DNA from: Bacteroidia bacterium
GTDB taxonomy: Bacteria; Bacteroidota; Bacteroidia; Chitinophagales; Saprospiraceae
Reading direction: 5' to 3'
DNA length: 15,616 bases
Assembly: GCA_030431945.1 (NCBI GenBank)
Contig: JAUIIF010000034.1
Location: 1-15,616 of the forward strand
Under the pieces are notes generated by a model that worked only from the letters and a program-made list of their open reading frames with translations, was not told the origin of the DNA and searched no databases. Of this stretch, positions 1-6,909 are shown piece by piece. Every line of letters begins with the position of its first letter. The stretch's first letter is position 1. Made by a program: the position numbers and the translations under genes.

Positions 1-123
1 TTGGCAGTCAGGTCCCACGCTGCAGCCGGCGCCCTCGACGCAGCGGGCACATCGTCCTCCGCAGTCCACGCCGGTTTCGGTTCCGTTGAAGACATTGTCA
101 TAGCAAGAGGGGTTCTCAGTCAT
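1..123 (-). CDS. Cys-rich ETGVDCGG-motif protein, 5' part only (runs off the left edge)
   Basis: Reading the minus strand from an ATG at 121-123 gives 41 codons that stay open to the window edge. Upstream of the ATG is AAAGGA with good spacing, so this start is likely; the only other in-frame candidate before the TAA at 175-177 is a TTG. The peptide carries Cys7, a short Asn/Gly stretch, then ETGVDCGG (residues 16-23), CARC (25-28) and further Cys at 34 and 40. The pattern C-x(n)-NG-x-ETGVDCGG-x-C-x-x-C is a small Cys motif I know from extracellular and surface proteins of Bacteroidota and other bacteria, where it is often repeated. Its function is unknown to me. Oddly, the motif begins at residue 7 with no hydrophobic signal peptide, whereas carriers are normally exported. 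It follows the flippase-EAL chimera on the same strand after an AT-rich gap of 82 bases. The 3' part is outside the window, so size and further domains cannot be judged. Confidence 0.6.
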   Translation of the reverse strand, partial: MTENPSCYDNVFNGTETGVDCGGRCARCVEGAGCSVGPDCQ

Positions 124-205
124 GGTGAGTCCTTTTACCAAATGCCAAACGGAGCAATATACTACATGAAAGCGTTAAAAATACTCAACCAACCTGTTCG
201 GTGTT

Positions 206-1612
206 TTAGCCATTTGAGGCTGGAATCGGCTTTAACTCCGATAGCAGAAATGCCTGCATATCCTGCGCCGGCATGGGCTGATTCAACAGATAACCCTGGT
301 AATGAGGACAGCCCCAGTTCCCCAGCTGAACCAGCACCGCCTCGTTATCCACACCCTCTGCAATAATATCAAGATTCAACGAGCGGCCTAAAGCCAGCAC
401 CGCCTGGGTGATGGCGATAAAAGTTTGCGTCAGCAGGGTGATGGCCGCCGCCCCCGCCGCACCGTAATGGGGAAGGATAAGCCAGTTGCCCCCCAGGTTG
501 AGGACGATGCCCAGGGTGTAAATTACGTTCATCCGCCCGATAAAACCCGTGGCGCTCAGCAGGGCCCCGTAGGCATAGTTGAGGCACTGGGCGACGAAGG
601 TAAAGGCCAGGAAAAACAGGATGGTACCGGTGCGGGGCTCGGCAAAATCGTACAATAAATCAACCACCTCCTGGCTGAAAAACGCCAGGGGCAGCGCCGC
701 GCATATCCCCCCCGCCACCAGCAGCTGCACACTAAAGTGCAGCAGGGGGAGGACCGTCGCTTGCTGAGCGTACAGCCGGGCGTACATCGGGATCAGCAAC
801 CCGGCCAGTAGCCACCCGATCATGTTGAGCGCATCCAGCAAACGGTAGGCCGCCGCGTAGTGGCTGGCCGCCGCAGCGCCATCCTCCAGCAAACGCTCGA
901 TCATGATGGCATCGGTACGGGTGTAGGCCGTGGCCAGGAACACCGCCAGGGCGTAGGGCGCGCCCCCCCTGAGCAAGGCCACGAAAGTGGCCCGGGAAAA
1001 TTTCGGCCGCTTGCGGGGCAGTCGCCTGCGGACCACCAGCACCAGCAACGCTGCCGTAAGCGCCCAGCTCATTAACTGCAGGCCGGCAAACCGCATAATG
1101 GTAAGTTCTGCCGGCGCAAAGACCAGCAGGCTGCCGACGGCCAGGATCATCAGGCTCTTGTCCAGGATACTGAACCAGCCGTCCAGGGCGTACTTGCCCA
1201 GTCCGGACAGGTTGGAACGGAGGTAAAGCACGAGGCTGTTGAAAAACTGTACGGCGCCGGCCAGCAGCAGCAGCGTCATGGCGGTGCCCCGGTAGCCCAG
1301 CAGCCAGCCGACGGGCAGCAGGAGTAATAAAAAGGCGGTACCGAGCAAGAGTTTCAGTCCGATGAAATAAGGGAAATACTTGGCCAGCAACTGGCGGTGC
1401 CCCGCCAGGACCCGGCTGTTGTACAGCTGCAAACCAAAATCGGCCACTACCTGCAGGAGCATGCCCAGCCCCAGGAGGGCAAAGTACAATCCGTAATCTC
1501 CTTCCGGCAACACGTTCTGCACCACCCGCTCGATGCCGAACAGGTAAAGCCCTTTGACCAGGAGGTTCAGCGAGACTTGCAGCAGAGCGTTCCGGAAAAA
1601 TTGACCAACCAT
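206..1612 (-). CDS. Wzx/MATE-type polysaccharide flippase fused to a C-terminal EAL-domain remnant
   Basis: With the ATG at 1612 (MVGQFF; AGGGACA just upstream) the product is 468 residues. A GTG at 1723 would add 37 residues that look unlike a membrane-protein N-terminus. Residues 1 to about 400 are very hydrophobic, with about 12 predicted membrane helices by eye. They include the late GNWLILPHYGAAGAAAIT stretch typical of oligosaccharide flippases of the MOP superfamily, which move lipid-linked glycans across the inner membrane. From about residue 395 the sequence changes character: ALGRSLNLDIIAEGVDNE, then a Leu/Gly segment, QGYLLNQPMPAQ and a short tail. This matches the end of EAL c-di-GMP phosphodiesterase domains (AEGVE loop, QGY...P.P). 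The catalytic EAL and DDFG motifs are absent, so no phosphodiesterase activity is expected. The flippase probably lost its last helices or tail when this end was acquired; whether it still works is unknown. It is divergent from aroQ. Confidence 0.85.
   Translation of the reverse strand: MVGQFFRNALLQVSLNLLVKGLYLFGIERVVQNVLPEGDYGLYFALLGLGMLLQVVADFGLQLYNSRVLAGHRQLLAKYFPYFIGLKLLLGTAFLLLLLPVGWLLGYRGTAMTLLLLAGAVQFFNSLVLYLRSNLSGLGKYALDGWFSILDKSLMILAVGSLLVFAPAELTIMRFAGLQLMSWALTAALLVLVVRRRLPRKRPKFSRATFVALLRGGAPYALAVFLATAYTRTDAIMIERLLEDGAAAASHYAAAYRLLDALNMIGWLLAGLLIPMYARLYAQQATVLPLLHFSVQLLVAGGICAALPLAFFSQEVVDLLYDFAEPRTGTILFFLAFTFVAQCLNYAYGALLSATGFIGRMNVIYTLGIVLNLGGNWLILPHYGAAGAAAITLLTQTFIAITQAVLALGRSLNLDIIAEGVDNEAVLVQLGNWGCPHYQGYLLNQPMPAQDMQAFLLSELKPIPASNG
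209..430 (-). other. EAL-domain C-terminal fragment inside the flippase gene
   Basis: This is the stretch that aligns by eye with the final alpha/beta elements of an EAL domain. In reading order it shows ITQAVLALGRSLNL (helix), DIIAEGVD (the conserved AEGVE strand and loop), a helix ending LGNWGC, and QGYLLNQPMP followed by a short helix. The upstream two thirds of an EAL domain, including every metal-binding residue before AEGVE, are missing. The left limit is the stop codon; the right limit is approximate because the last flippase helix and the first EAL helix grade into each other. Confidence 0.75.
406..445. repeat. 10-bp direct repeat at the flippase/EAL junction
   Basis: GGGTGATGGC occurs at 406-415 and again at 436-445, exactly 30 bp apart and in the same reading frame. 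On the coding strand each copy encodes Ala-Ile-Thr, once at the end of the flippase part and once at the start of the EAL part. The pair brackets the boundary where the protein changes family. It may be a trace of how the two parts were joined, or a coincidence of similar helix sequences. Confidence 0.5.
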
Positions 1613-1780
1613 TGGTTGTCCCTTAGTCTTTTGGTTTGTTCGTGCGCTGGTAAAGCAAGCAACTATCGCTGGCTTGACTAACTTTACCACCGCTTCCTGA
1701 GTGGAATGGGCCACAAGATACACCCTGGCCGGAAGGAACCACCCGGGACGGAATGCCTAACGAACTAACGAAACTGCCTT

Positions 1781-2203
1781 ATGCTGCGCGTCATCATCAT
1801 CAACGGACCAAATCTTAACCTGCTGGGCCGGCGGGAGCCGGAAATCTACGGCGAAGACACCTTCGAGGATTTTATGATTCACCTGAAGGGGAAATTTGTG
1901 GAAGACGACGTTACGCTGGAGTATTTTCAAAGTAACCACGAAGGTCATTTGCTGGACAAGCTCCACGAAGTAGGCTTCGACTACGACGGCATTATCCTGA
2001 ACGCCGGAGCACTGACGCATACCAGCATCGCCATTGCCGATGCCATTGCCGGCATCGAAACCCCCGTGATTGAGGTCCACATCAGTAACGTACATAAGCG
2101 GGAAGCTTTCCGTCATCACAGCTACGTCTCTCCGGTAGCCGAAGGCGTAATTGTCGGTTTCGGCCTGCGGGGCTACGAGCTGGCGGTGGCGTATTTCTTA
2201 TAA
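1781..2203 (+). CDS. aroQ: 3-dehydroquinate dehydratase, type II
   Basis: This enzyme converts 3-dehydroquinate to 3-dehydroshikimate, the third step of the shikimate route to aromatic amino acids; it is cytosolic and usually a dodecamer. The 140 residues match the family's usual 140-150. The hallmark elements are all present: NGPNLNLLGRREPEIYG at 8-24 with the active-site Arg18 and Tyr23, FQSNHEG at 49-55, Asn74 in NAGALTHTS, EVHISNVH at 98-105 with the catalytic His100, and RHHS at 111-114 with the substrate-binding Arg. The loop reads NAGALTHTS where many homologues have NPGAYTHTS, a tolerated variation. No Shine-Dalgarno sequence is visible, as is common in Bacteroidota. The gene stands alone, divergent from the flippase gene and 82 bp before the broken YccA-like gene. 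Confidence 0.96.
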   Translation: MLRVIIINGPNLNLLGRREPEIYGEDTFEDFMIHLKGKFVEDDVTLEYFQSNHEGHLLDKLHEVGFDYDGIILNAGALTHTSIAIADAIAGIETPVIEVHISNVHKREAFRHHSYVSPVAEGVIVGFGLRGYELAVAYFL

Positions 2204-2285
2204 CTTCAGCTTTGTTGCGACGAAAGGTTCAACTCCTGACCGTCCTCAGGCATTATCATAACACCAATAAAAAATCCTGTTACCA

Positions 2286-3059
2286 ATGTCTTTTACCGAT
2301 CGTTTTACTAAATCAAGCAACCCCTTTCTTAAGGAGGAATCCATCAACAAGGCTACCCGTAGTGATGTCTTGGACGAGGTCGGCATCCAGCGTGCCGAGA
2401 CCGCTCCGATGACGGTGAGCGGCGCCGTCAACAAAACCTTCATCATGGGCGGGTAGCTGCTGCTGACGGCGCTGTATGCGTACGCTAACCCCAGTGCCCT
2501 CTTCCTGTGGGGTGGAGCGATTGGCGGGTTAGTCCTGGTCCTGGTCATGGCGTGGAAAACGCACCTCTCTCCCCGCCTGGCACCCGTTTACGCCTTGCTG
2601 GAAGGCTTGTTCATTGGTTCCGTTACCGCCATGTACGCGGCGGGTTTTGGAGCCGGTATCGTTTTCCAGGCCATCCTCCTCACCATCGCCTTGTTGTTCA
2701 TGATGCTCTTTGTGTACCAGGCGGGGTTGATTAAGGTTACCCGGAAATTCCGGACGGGCATCATGATGGCTACCGGCGGTATTTTTTTGGTTTACCTGAT
2801 TAATATCGGCCTGAGCTTCTTCGGCGTCAACATGCCTTTTCTGCACGAAGGCGGCCTGATCGGTATCGGGATCAGCCTCTTCATTATCGGGATTGCCACC
2901 CTCAACCTGCTGCTGGATTTTGACTCCTTTGAAAAAGCCGCAGCCCTGCGCGCGCCTAAATACTTTGAGTGGTACTGCGCAACGGGGCTCATCGTAACGC
3001 TGGTCTGGCTGTACATCGAAGTATTGCGCCTGCTGGCGGTCTTGTCGAGCAGTGATTGA
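2286..3059 (+). pseudogene. YccA/Bax-inhibitor-1-like membrane protein gene with one in-frame amber stop
   Basis: One frame runs from the ATG at 2286 (MSFTDRFTKSSNPFL) to the stop at 3057-3059 and would encode 257 codons if the TAG at 2454-2456 (codon 57) were read through. Before it lies the cytosolic N-terminal segment ending MTVSGAVNKTFIMGG, the usual lead-in to the first membrane helix. After it come about seven helices and the C-terminal DFDSFEKAAALRAPKYFEWY stretch characteristic of Bacteroidota and Actinobacteria Bax inhibitor-1/YccA family proteins. These are inner-membrane proteins of uncertain role, linked to membrane proteostasis or ion leak. There is no frameshift and no other damage. 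Restart at the ATG at 2547 would drop the first helix. The single stop can be a recent nonsense mutation (for example from TGG or CAG), a sequencing error, or less likely read-through. Confidence 0.85.
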
Positions 3060-3380
3060 TCAGGGAAGCGACGCAAGGTATTGGCAATTACTGGTCCGCA
3101 GCAGTGACGAAGTCCCCCCAGGAAGAATTTGCCGTCCTTAAGCACGGAAAAGGGCACCGGACAAAGTTTTTTGTTGCTGGCGTCCTTTTGTCCTGTGGAT
3201 AACGAAATGCACCGCTAGTCCTGAAGTCAGGCCTTTGCTAAGGGCCGGAAGTCCGCCTTGCGTAGCGAGCGGGGCTTGCACCTCGTTATAGTTGTGCAAA
3301 TTGATGTACCCACCCTTTTGCCGGGCCTTGAGGCTTTCCCCTTCCCTGTTTTATCTTCGCGCCATAAACTGATAACCATC
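3060..3380. other. Intergenic region before fabG with small inverted repeats
   Basis: No convincing gene is present in these 321 bases. Visible structures are GGACAAA (3159-3165) pairing with TTTGTCC (3187-3193) across a 21-nt loop, a compact CCTGA-AG-TCAGG hairpin (3220-3231), and an imperfect GGCCTT/AAGGGCC stem (3230-3246). None is followed by a clear T-run, so terminator calls would be weak. The right end carries the fabG promoter-like element. Confidence 0.5.
3327..3359 (+). promoter_or_regulatory. Candidate Bacteroidota promoter for fabG
   Basis: TATCTTCG at 3352-3359 differs by one base from the -7 consensus TAnnTTTG. CTTG at 3327-3330 lies 21 bp upstream in the place of the -33 TTTG. 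The leader to the ATG at 3381 would be under 20 nt. The same TATCTTCG box precedes the thiolase gene. Confidence 0.45.
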
Positions 3381-4118
3381 ATGGGATTACTAGACGGAAA
3401 AATTGCCCTCATCACCGGAGGCTCCCGCGGCATTGGCGCGGCTATTGTACGGACTTTTGTGGCCGAAGGCGCCAAAGTTGCTTTTACTTACGCCCGGTCC
3501 ACCGGCCCGGCGGAAGCCCTTGTTGCGGAGCTGGGAGCAGACAACGCCAAAGCCTACCAAAGTGACGCCAGCAGCTTCGAGGCGGCCGGCGAACTCATCA
3601 AAGCCGTGACGGCTGATTTTGGCAACATCAGCATCCTGGTCAACAACGCCGGTATTACCCGCGATACGCTCCTGCTCCGGATGACGGAAGATCAGTGGGA
3701 CAGCGTGATGGACAACAACCTCAAATCCATTTTTAACCTCACGAAGCACGCCCTGCGCCCGCTGATGAAATCCGGCGCCGGTTCGGTGATTAATATGTCC
3801 AGTGTGGTTGGGGTCACCGGCCAGGCCGGCCAGGCCAACTACGCCGCCTCCAAGGCGGGGATCATTGGCTTCAGCAAGTCTCTGGCGAAGGAAATGGGGT
3901 CCCGTAACCTGCGGTGTAACGTAATCACCCCCGGTTTCATTGAAACCGACATGACCGACGAACTGCCGGAAGACCTGAAGGCCAGCTACCTCGCCAACAT
4001 CCCCCTGAAGCGCCTCGGGGCACCGGAAGAAATTGCCAAGGCCTGTGTGTTTCTCGGGTCTGACCTGAGCTCCTACGTAAACGGCCAGGTACTGGGCGTT
4101 GACGGCGGGTTGACGTAA
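3381..4118 (+). CDS. fabG: 3-oxoacyl-[acyl-carrier-protein] reductase
   Basis: This NADPH-dependent enzyme reduces 3-oxoacyl-ACP to 3-hydroxyacyl-ACP in fatty acid elongation. The 245-residue short-chain dehydrogenase shows the Rossmann motif TGGSRGIG at 12-19, the NNAG motif at 88-91, and the FabG-typical NAGITRDTLLLRM (89-101). The catalytic set is Asn113, Ser141, Tyr154 and Lys158 (YAASKAG). The C-terminus GSDLSSYVNGQVLGVDGGLT is also typical. The ATG at 3381 (MGLLDGKIALITGG) is chosen because the frame upstream of it contains promoter-like sequence and a non-homologous extension. No acyl carrier protein or other fab gene is adjacent, so this may be the housekeeping copy in an unusual place or a paralogue acting on another 3-oxoacyl substrate. 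A thiolase 2.8 kb away is compatible with such a role but is not evidence for it. Confidence 0.93.
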   Translation: MGLLDGKIALITGGSRGIGAAIVRTFVAEGAKVAFTYARSTGPAEALVAELGADNAKAYQSDASSFEAAGELIKAVTADFGNISILVNNAGITRDTLLLRMTEDQWDSVMDNNLKSIFNLTKHALRPLMKSGAGSVINMSSVVGVTGQAGQANYAASKAGIIGFSKSLAKEMGSRNLRCNVITPGFIETDMTDELPEDLKASYLANIPLKRLGAPEEIAKACVFLGSDLSSYVNGQVLGVDGGLT

Positions 4119-4181
4119 ACCGCGCGCTGGCGATTCCCCGGACTACGTCGGGTAGCGACAGCCCGGTCGCCCCGCCCGTTG

Positions 4182-4189
4182 TATCTTTG
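4182..4189 (+). promoter_or_regulatory. -7 box (TATCTTTG) of the glycosyltransferase operon
   Basis: TATCTTTG is a perfect match to the Bacteroidota -7 element TAnnTTTG and is followed by C, as is common. No good TTTG is visible at the -33 distance. The box overlaps a possible TTG start at 4187, which argues that the true start of the downstream gene lies further on. Confidence 0.5.
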
Positions 4190-4213
4190 CGGGCAGAACC
4201 AACTTTCACTTTT

Positions 4214-4918
4214 TTGCCCAGCCGGCCCCCCGTCATCGATGTAATTATTCCTGCTTACAACGAGGAGCAGAGTATCGGCCTCGTTGTCAACGAGTTGCCT
4301 GCTCACCTGGTGCGGGATATCATTGTCTGCAACAACAACAGTAAGGACAATACGGCTCAGGTGGCGCGGAACGCAGGTGCAGTGGTGGTGGATGCGCCCC
4401 GGCCAGGGTACGGTTCCGCCTGCCTGAAGGGCATGGCCTACATCGCCGCCCGCCCCGAGCCGGAGCAGCCGGACATTGTCGTCTTCATCGACGGCGACCA
4501 CAGTGATTATCCCGAAGAATTACCGGCCCTGATTAACCCCATCCTGCACGACGGAGTTGACATGGTCATCGGTTCCCGGGCCCTGGGTGACCTGGAGCCG
4601 GGCAGTATGCAGCCCCAGCAAATCTTCGGCAACTGGCTCGCTACCACGTTGATCAAATTGATCTACCGGGTAGAATTTACGGACCTTGGCCCTTTCCGCG
4701 CGATCCGCTACGATAAACTCAAAGAACTGGGAATGTGTGACCCTGACTTCGGGTGGACGGTTGAAATGCAGGTACGGGCAGCCAAGGCGGGGCTTACTTC
4801 CGTGGAGGTTCCCGTCCGTTACCGCAACCGGATCGGGGTTTCCAAAGTCTCCGGAACCGTACGCGGTACCATCCTGGCCGGGCACAAAATCCTCTGGACC
4901 ATTTTTAAACTGATCTGA
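4214..4918 (+). CDS. Family 2 glycosyltransferase, dolichyl-phosphate-mannose-synthase-like
   Basis: A GT-A fold glycosyltransferase of the DPM/DPG synthase type, which typically moves a sugar from a nucleotide donor to a polyprenyl phosphate at the cytosolic membrane face. It shows the opening strand VIDVIIPAYNEEQS, the acidic DGDHSD motif (DGD at residues 93-95 from the TTG at 4214), GSRALGDLEPGS, QQIFGNWLATT and TDLGPFRAIR; these last two are hallmarks of this bacterial subgroup. There is no C-terminal GtrA-type membrane domain, only a mildly hydrophobic end. The start is uncertain: there is no in-frame ATG before the catalytic core. TTG at 4187 overlaps the -7 box, so TTG at 4214 (234 residues) is preferred. 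The next gene follows after 3 bp, so the two are almost surely co-transcribed. Donor and acceptor cannot be read from the sequence. Confidence 0.88.
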   Translation: MPSRPPVIDVIIPAYNEEQSIGLVVNELPAHLVRDIIVCNNNSKDNTAQVARNAGAVVVDAPRPGYGSACLKGMAYIAARPEPEQPDIVVFIDGDHSDYPEELPALINPILHDGVDMVIGSRALGDLEPGSMQPQQIFGNWLATTLIKLIYRVEFTDLGPFRAIRYDKLKELGMCDPDFGWTVEMQVRAAKAGLTSVEVPVRYRNRIGVSKVSGTVRGTILAGHKILWTIFKLI

Positions 4919-4921
4919 CGT

Positions 4922-6550
4922 ATGACCGGACTCGCGCTCTTCGTTCTGGCCGTTTACACGGTATCCTTACTCTACATCACGGTCTACTGTCTGTTGCAGT
5001 TCAATCTGTTGTACCACTACAAACAGAGTAATAACCCCACGCATCATCCCGTATCGTTCGCTGATCTGGCACCCACCGCTAAACGGGTATCACAACCGGC
5101 GTTGGCCGAAGTCAATGCAGGCCCTGCTCCTGCTTTGCCAGGTTCCGACCTGGCACCTGCGTCCGCGCCCGAAAAAGGGTCAGCAGAAAACGAAAATGCC
5201 CCGGCCTATTATCCTTTTGTTACGGTACAACTACCGATCTACAATGAGTTGTACGTAATTGCCCGGCTGATTGATGCCTGCGCGCGCTTCGACTACCCGA
5301 AGGATCGTTTTGAGATCCACATTCTGGACGATAGCACGGACGAAACCGTCGCCATCGTAGCCGCGAAGGTTGCTGAATACCAGGCGAAGGGGTTCAACAT
5401 TGAGCAGATCATCAGAAAAGAGCGTCAGGGCTTCAAGGCCGGCGCCCTCCGCGACGCGATGCCCCTGGCCAAGGGAGAGTTTGTGGCCATTTTTGACGCT
5501 GACTTCGTCCCCGATCCTTCCTTCCTGCAACGAACCATCCCCCACTTTGCCGATCCGGAAGTAGGCGTGGTTCAGACTCGCTGGGAGCACATTAATCAGG
5601 ATTACAGCATCATTACCCGCCTGCAGGCCCTGCAGCTGAATGTTCACTTTACGGTGGAGCAAGTCGGCAGAATGAACGGTGGTCACCTGCTGCAGTTCAA
5701 CGGTACGGCCGGTGTCTGGCGGGCTGCGACCATCGCCGCCGGCGGCGGCTGGCAACCCGACACCCTGACGGAGGACCTGGACCTGAGCATCCGCAGCCAG
5801 CTGGCCGGGTACAAGATCCATTACCTGGAGGAGGTCGGCAGCCCGGCAGAGCTGCCGGTAGAGATGAACAGCTTCAAAAGCCAGCAACACCGCTGGATGA
5901 AGGGCGGCGCGGAAACCGCCCGGAAAATGTTGCCGTCTGTCTGGAAAAGTGACCTGGCCTTCGGCCATAAAGTGCACGCCACGGCCCACTTGCTGGGAAG
6001 TACGATTTTCCTCTTTGTCTTTCTGTGCGGGGTGTTTTCGGTCCCCCTGCTGTTTCTCTTCGGCGAGTTGGTGGAGTTCGGCTTCAGCAAAAACTTCTTT
6101 GCCATTTTCCTGGCCGGTTTGCTCTCCGTTATCGGCATTTACTATACCGCTAACGTGCAGAGTGTCGCCAATAAGGAACAAAGTTTTCTGAAGTCAGTGC
6201 TGAAGTTCATACTCCTGTTTCCGCTGTTTCTGGCCCTGAGTATGGGACTGTCGCTGCACAACACCGTTGCCGTCCTTCAGGGGTACCGGGGGAAGAAGAG
6301 CCCCTTCGTCCGTACGCCAAAATTCAACATCAATACCATTAAGGACCGGCTGACGACCACAAAGTACCTGAACGGAAAACTGAACTTCATCACCATCGGG
6401 GAAGGCTTGCTGAGCCTGTACTTCTGCTTTGCCGTCTGGGGTGCTTTCTACCTGCAAAACACCACTTTCGTGGTTTTTCACGCCTTACTGGCCCTGGGCT
6501 ACGGGGCGATCTTTTTCTTTAGTGTGAAGCACTTGTCTTACGCAAAATAA
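4922..6550 (+). CDS. Membrane cellulose-synthase-like family 2 glycosyltransferase
   Basis: A processive-type membrane glycosyltransferase of the cellulose synthase/mannan synthase superfamily, 542 residues. An N-terminal helix (about 3-31) is followed by a Pro/Ala-rich linker (about 38-95) and a catalytic domain. The linker is inserted before the first strand FVTVQLPIYNE (99-109) and is longer than I would expect. The catalytic domain has DD at 136-137, DAD at 192-194, TED at 283-285 and QQHRW at 321-325 (QxxRW). Several helices follow, including about 355-400 and 425-450 and a C-terminal pair. It resembles the CesA/CslA-like group common in Bacteroidota and lacks a C-terminal PilZ domain, so direct c-di-GMP control as in BcsA is not expected. 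Paired in an operon with the DPM-like enzyme, it probably makes or extends a membrane-linked or exported beta-glycan; the product is unknown. Confidence 0.92.
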   Translation: MTGLALFVLAVYTVSLLYITVYCLLQFNLLYHYKQSNNPTHHPVSFADLAPTAKRVSQPALAEVNAGPAPALPGSDLAPASAPEKGSAENENAPAYYPFVTVQLPIYNELYVIARLIDACARFDYPKDRFEIHILDDSTDETVAIVAAKVAEYQAKGFNIEQIIRKERQGFKAGALRDAMPLAKGEFVAIFDADFVPDPSFLQRTIPHFADPEVGVVQTRWEHINQDYSIITRLQALQLNVHFTVEQVGRMNGGHLLQFNGTAGVWRAATIAAGGGWQPDTLTEDLDLSIRSQLAGYKIHYLEEVGSPAELPVEMNSFKSQQHRWMKGGAETARKMLPSVWKSDLAFGHKVHATAHLLGSTIFLFVFLCGVFSVPLLFLFGELVEFGFSKNFFAIFLAGLLSVIGIYYTANVQSVANKEQSFLKSVLKFILLFPLFLALSMGLSLHNTVAVLQGYRGKKSPFVRTPKFNINTIKDRLTTTKYLNGKLNFITIGEGLLSLYFCFAVWGAFYLQNTTFVVFHALLALGYGAIFFFSVKHLSYAK

Positions 6551-6909
6551 GCGGGAAAGGATTGGTGCGATAGAAGAGGTATAGTGCCTCGTCAGGTAGA
6601 TGTTAGCCATCTTTACACCCCGGTTTGCCCGACCATCCTGCCTGCCGGCGGCCTGGTGAAAGTATTTTTGATTGTGTCGGATTCAAACTTTACAGAGCAC
6701 TTGTGGGCCAGCCAGTAAATATCGTTACCACGTAGCTTGGTCTTTTGCACGCTGGCGTCGTTGCCAAAATACTTCCGTAGCTATGGCTGTTCAAGCATTT
6801 TTGTCGCCTAGCCAGCGCACAGAATACCGGCGCCAATTAGCACGTTATTTACCGTCTGGCTCACTGGAGATTACGCTCTTCGTTTATGGGGCGCAACAGC
6901 CCGACGATT
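6551..6909. other. Convergent intergenic region, no confident feature
   Basis: These 359 bases lie between the ends of the cellulose-synthase-like gene and the thiolase gene. No clear rho-independent terminator was found; the best stem near the thiolase stop is a 4-bp GGGC/GCCC pair (around 6889-6902). A short plus-strand frame from the ATG at 6783 reads into the thiolase 3' end and is not supported by recognisable homology. Confidence 0.4.

Noticed and set aside
1..366. Plus-strand 121-residue frame at the left edge
   Set aside because: It is antisense to both the Cys-motif gene and the recognisable EAL tail, and its composition is low-complexity Pro/Ala without any family signature.
1613..1723. 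N-terminal extension of the flippase from the GTG at 1723
   Set aside because: The 37 extra residues are polar and unlike flippase N-termini, and the internal ATG at 1612 has an AGGGACA ribosome-binding-like sequence.
2235..2250. CCTGA/TCAGG hairpin after aroQ as a terminator
   Set aside because: Only a 5-bp stem with no T-run after it.
3159..3193. GGACAAA/TTTGTCC inverted repeat as a terminator of the YccA-like gene
   Set aside because: The loop of 21 nt is long and the T-rich part lies within the loop rather than after the stem; kept only as a note in the intergenic entry.
5231..6181. Minus-strand 316-residue frame
   Set aside because: Antisense to the catalytic domain of the cellulose-synthase-like enzyme, which has DD, DAD, TED and QxxRW in place.
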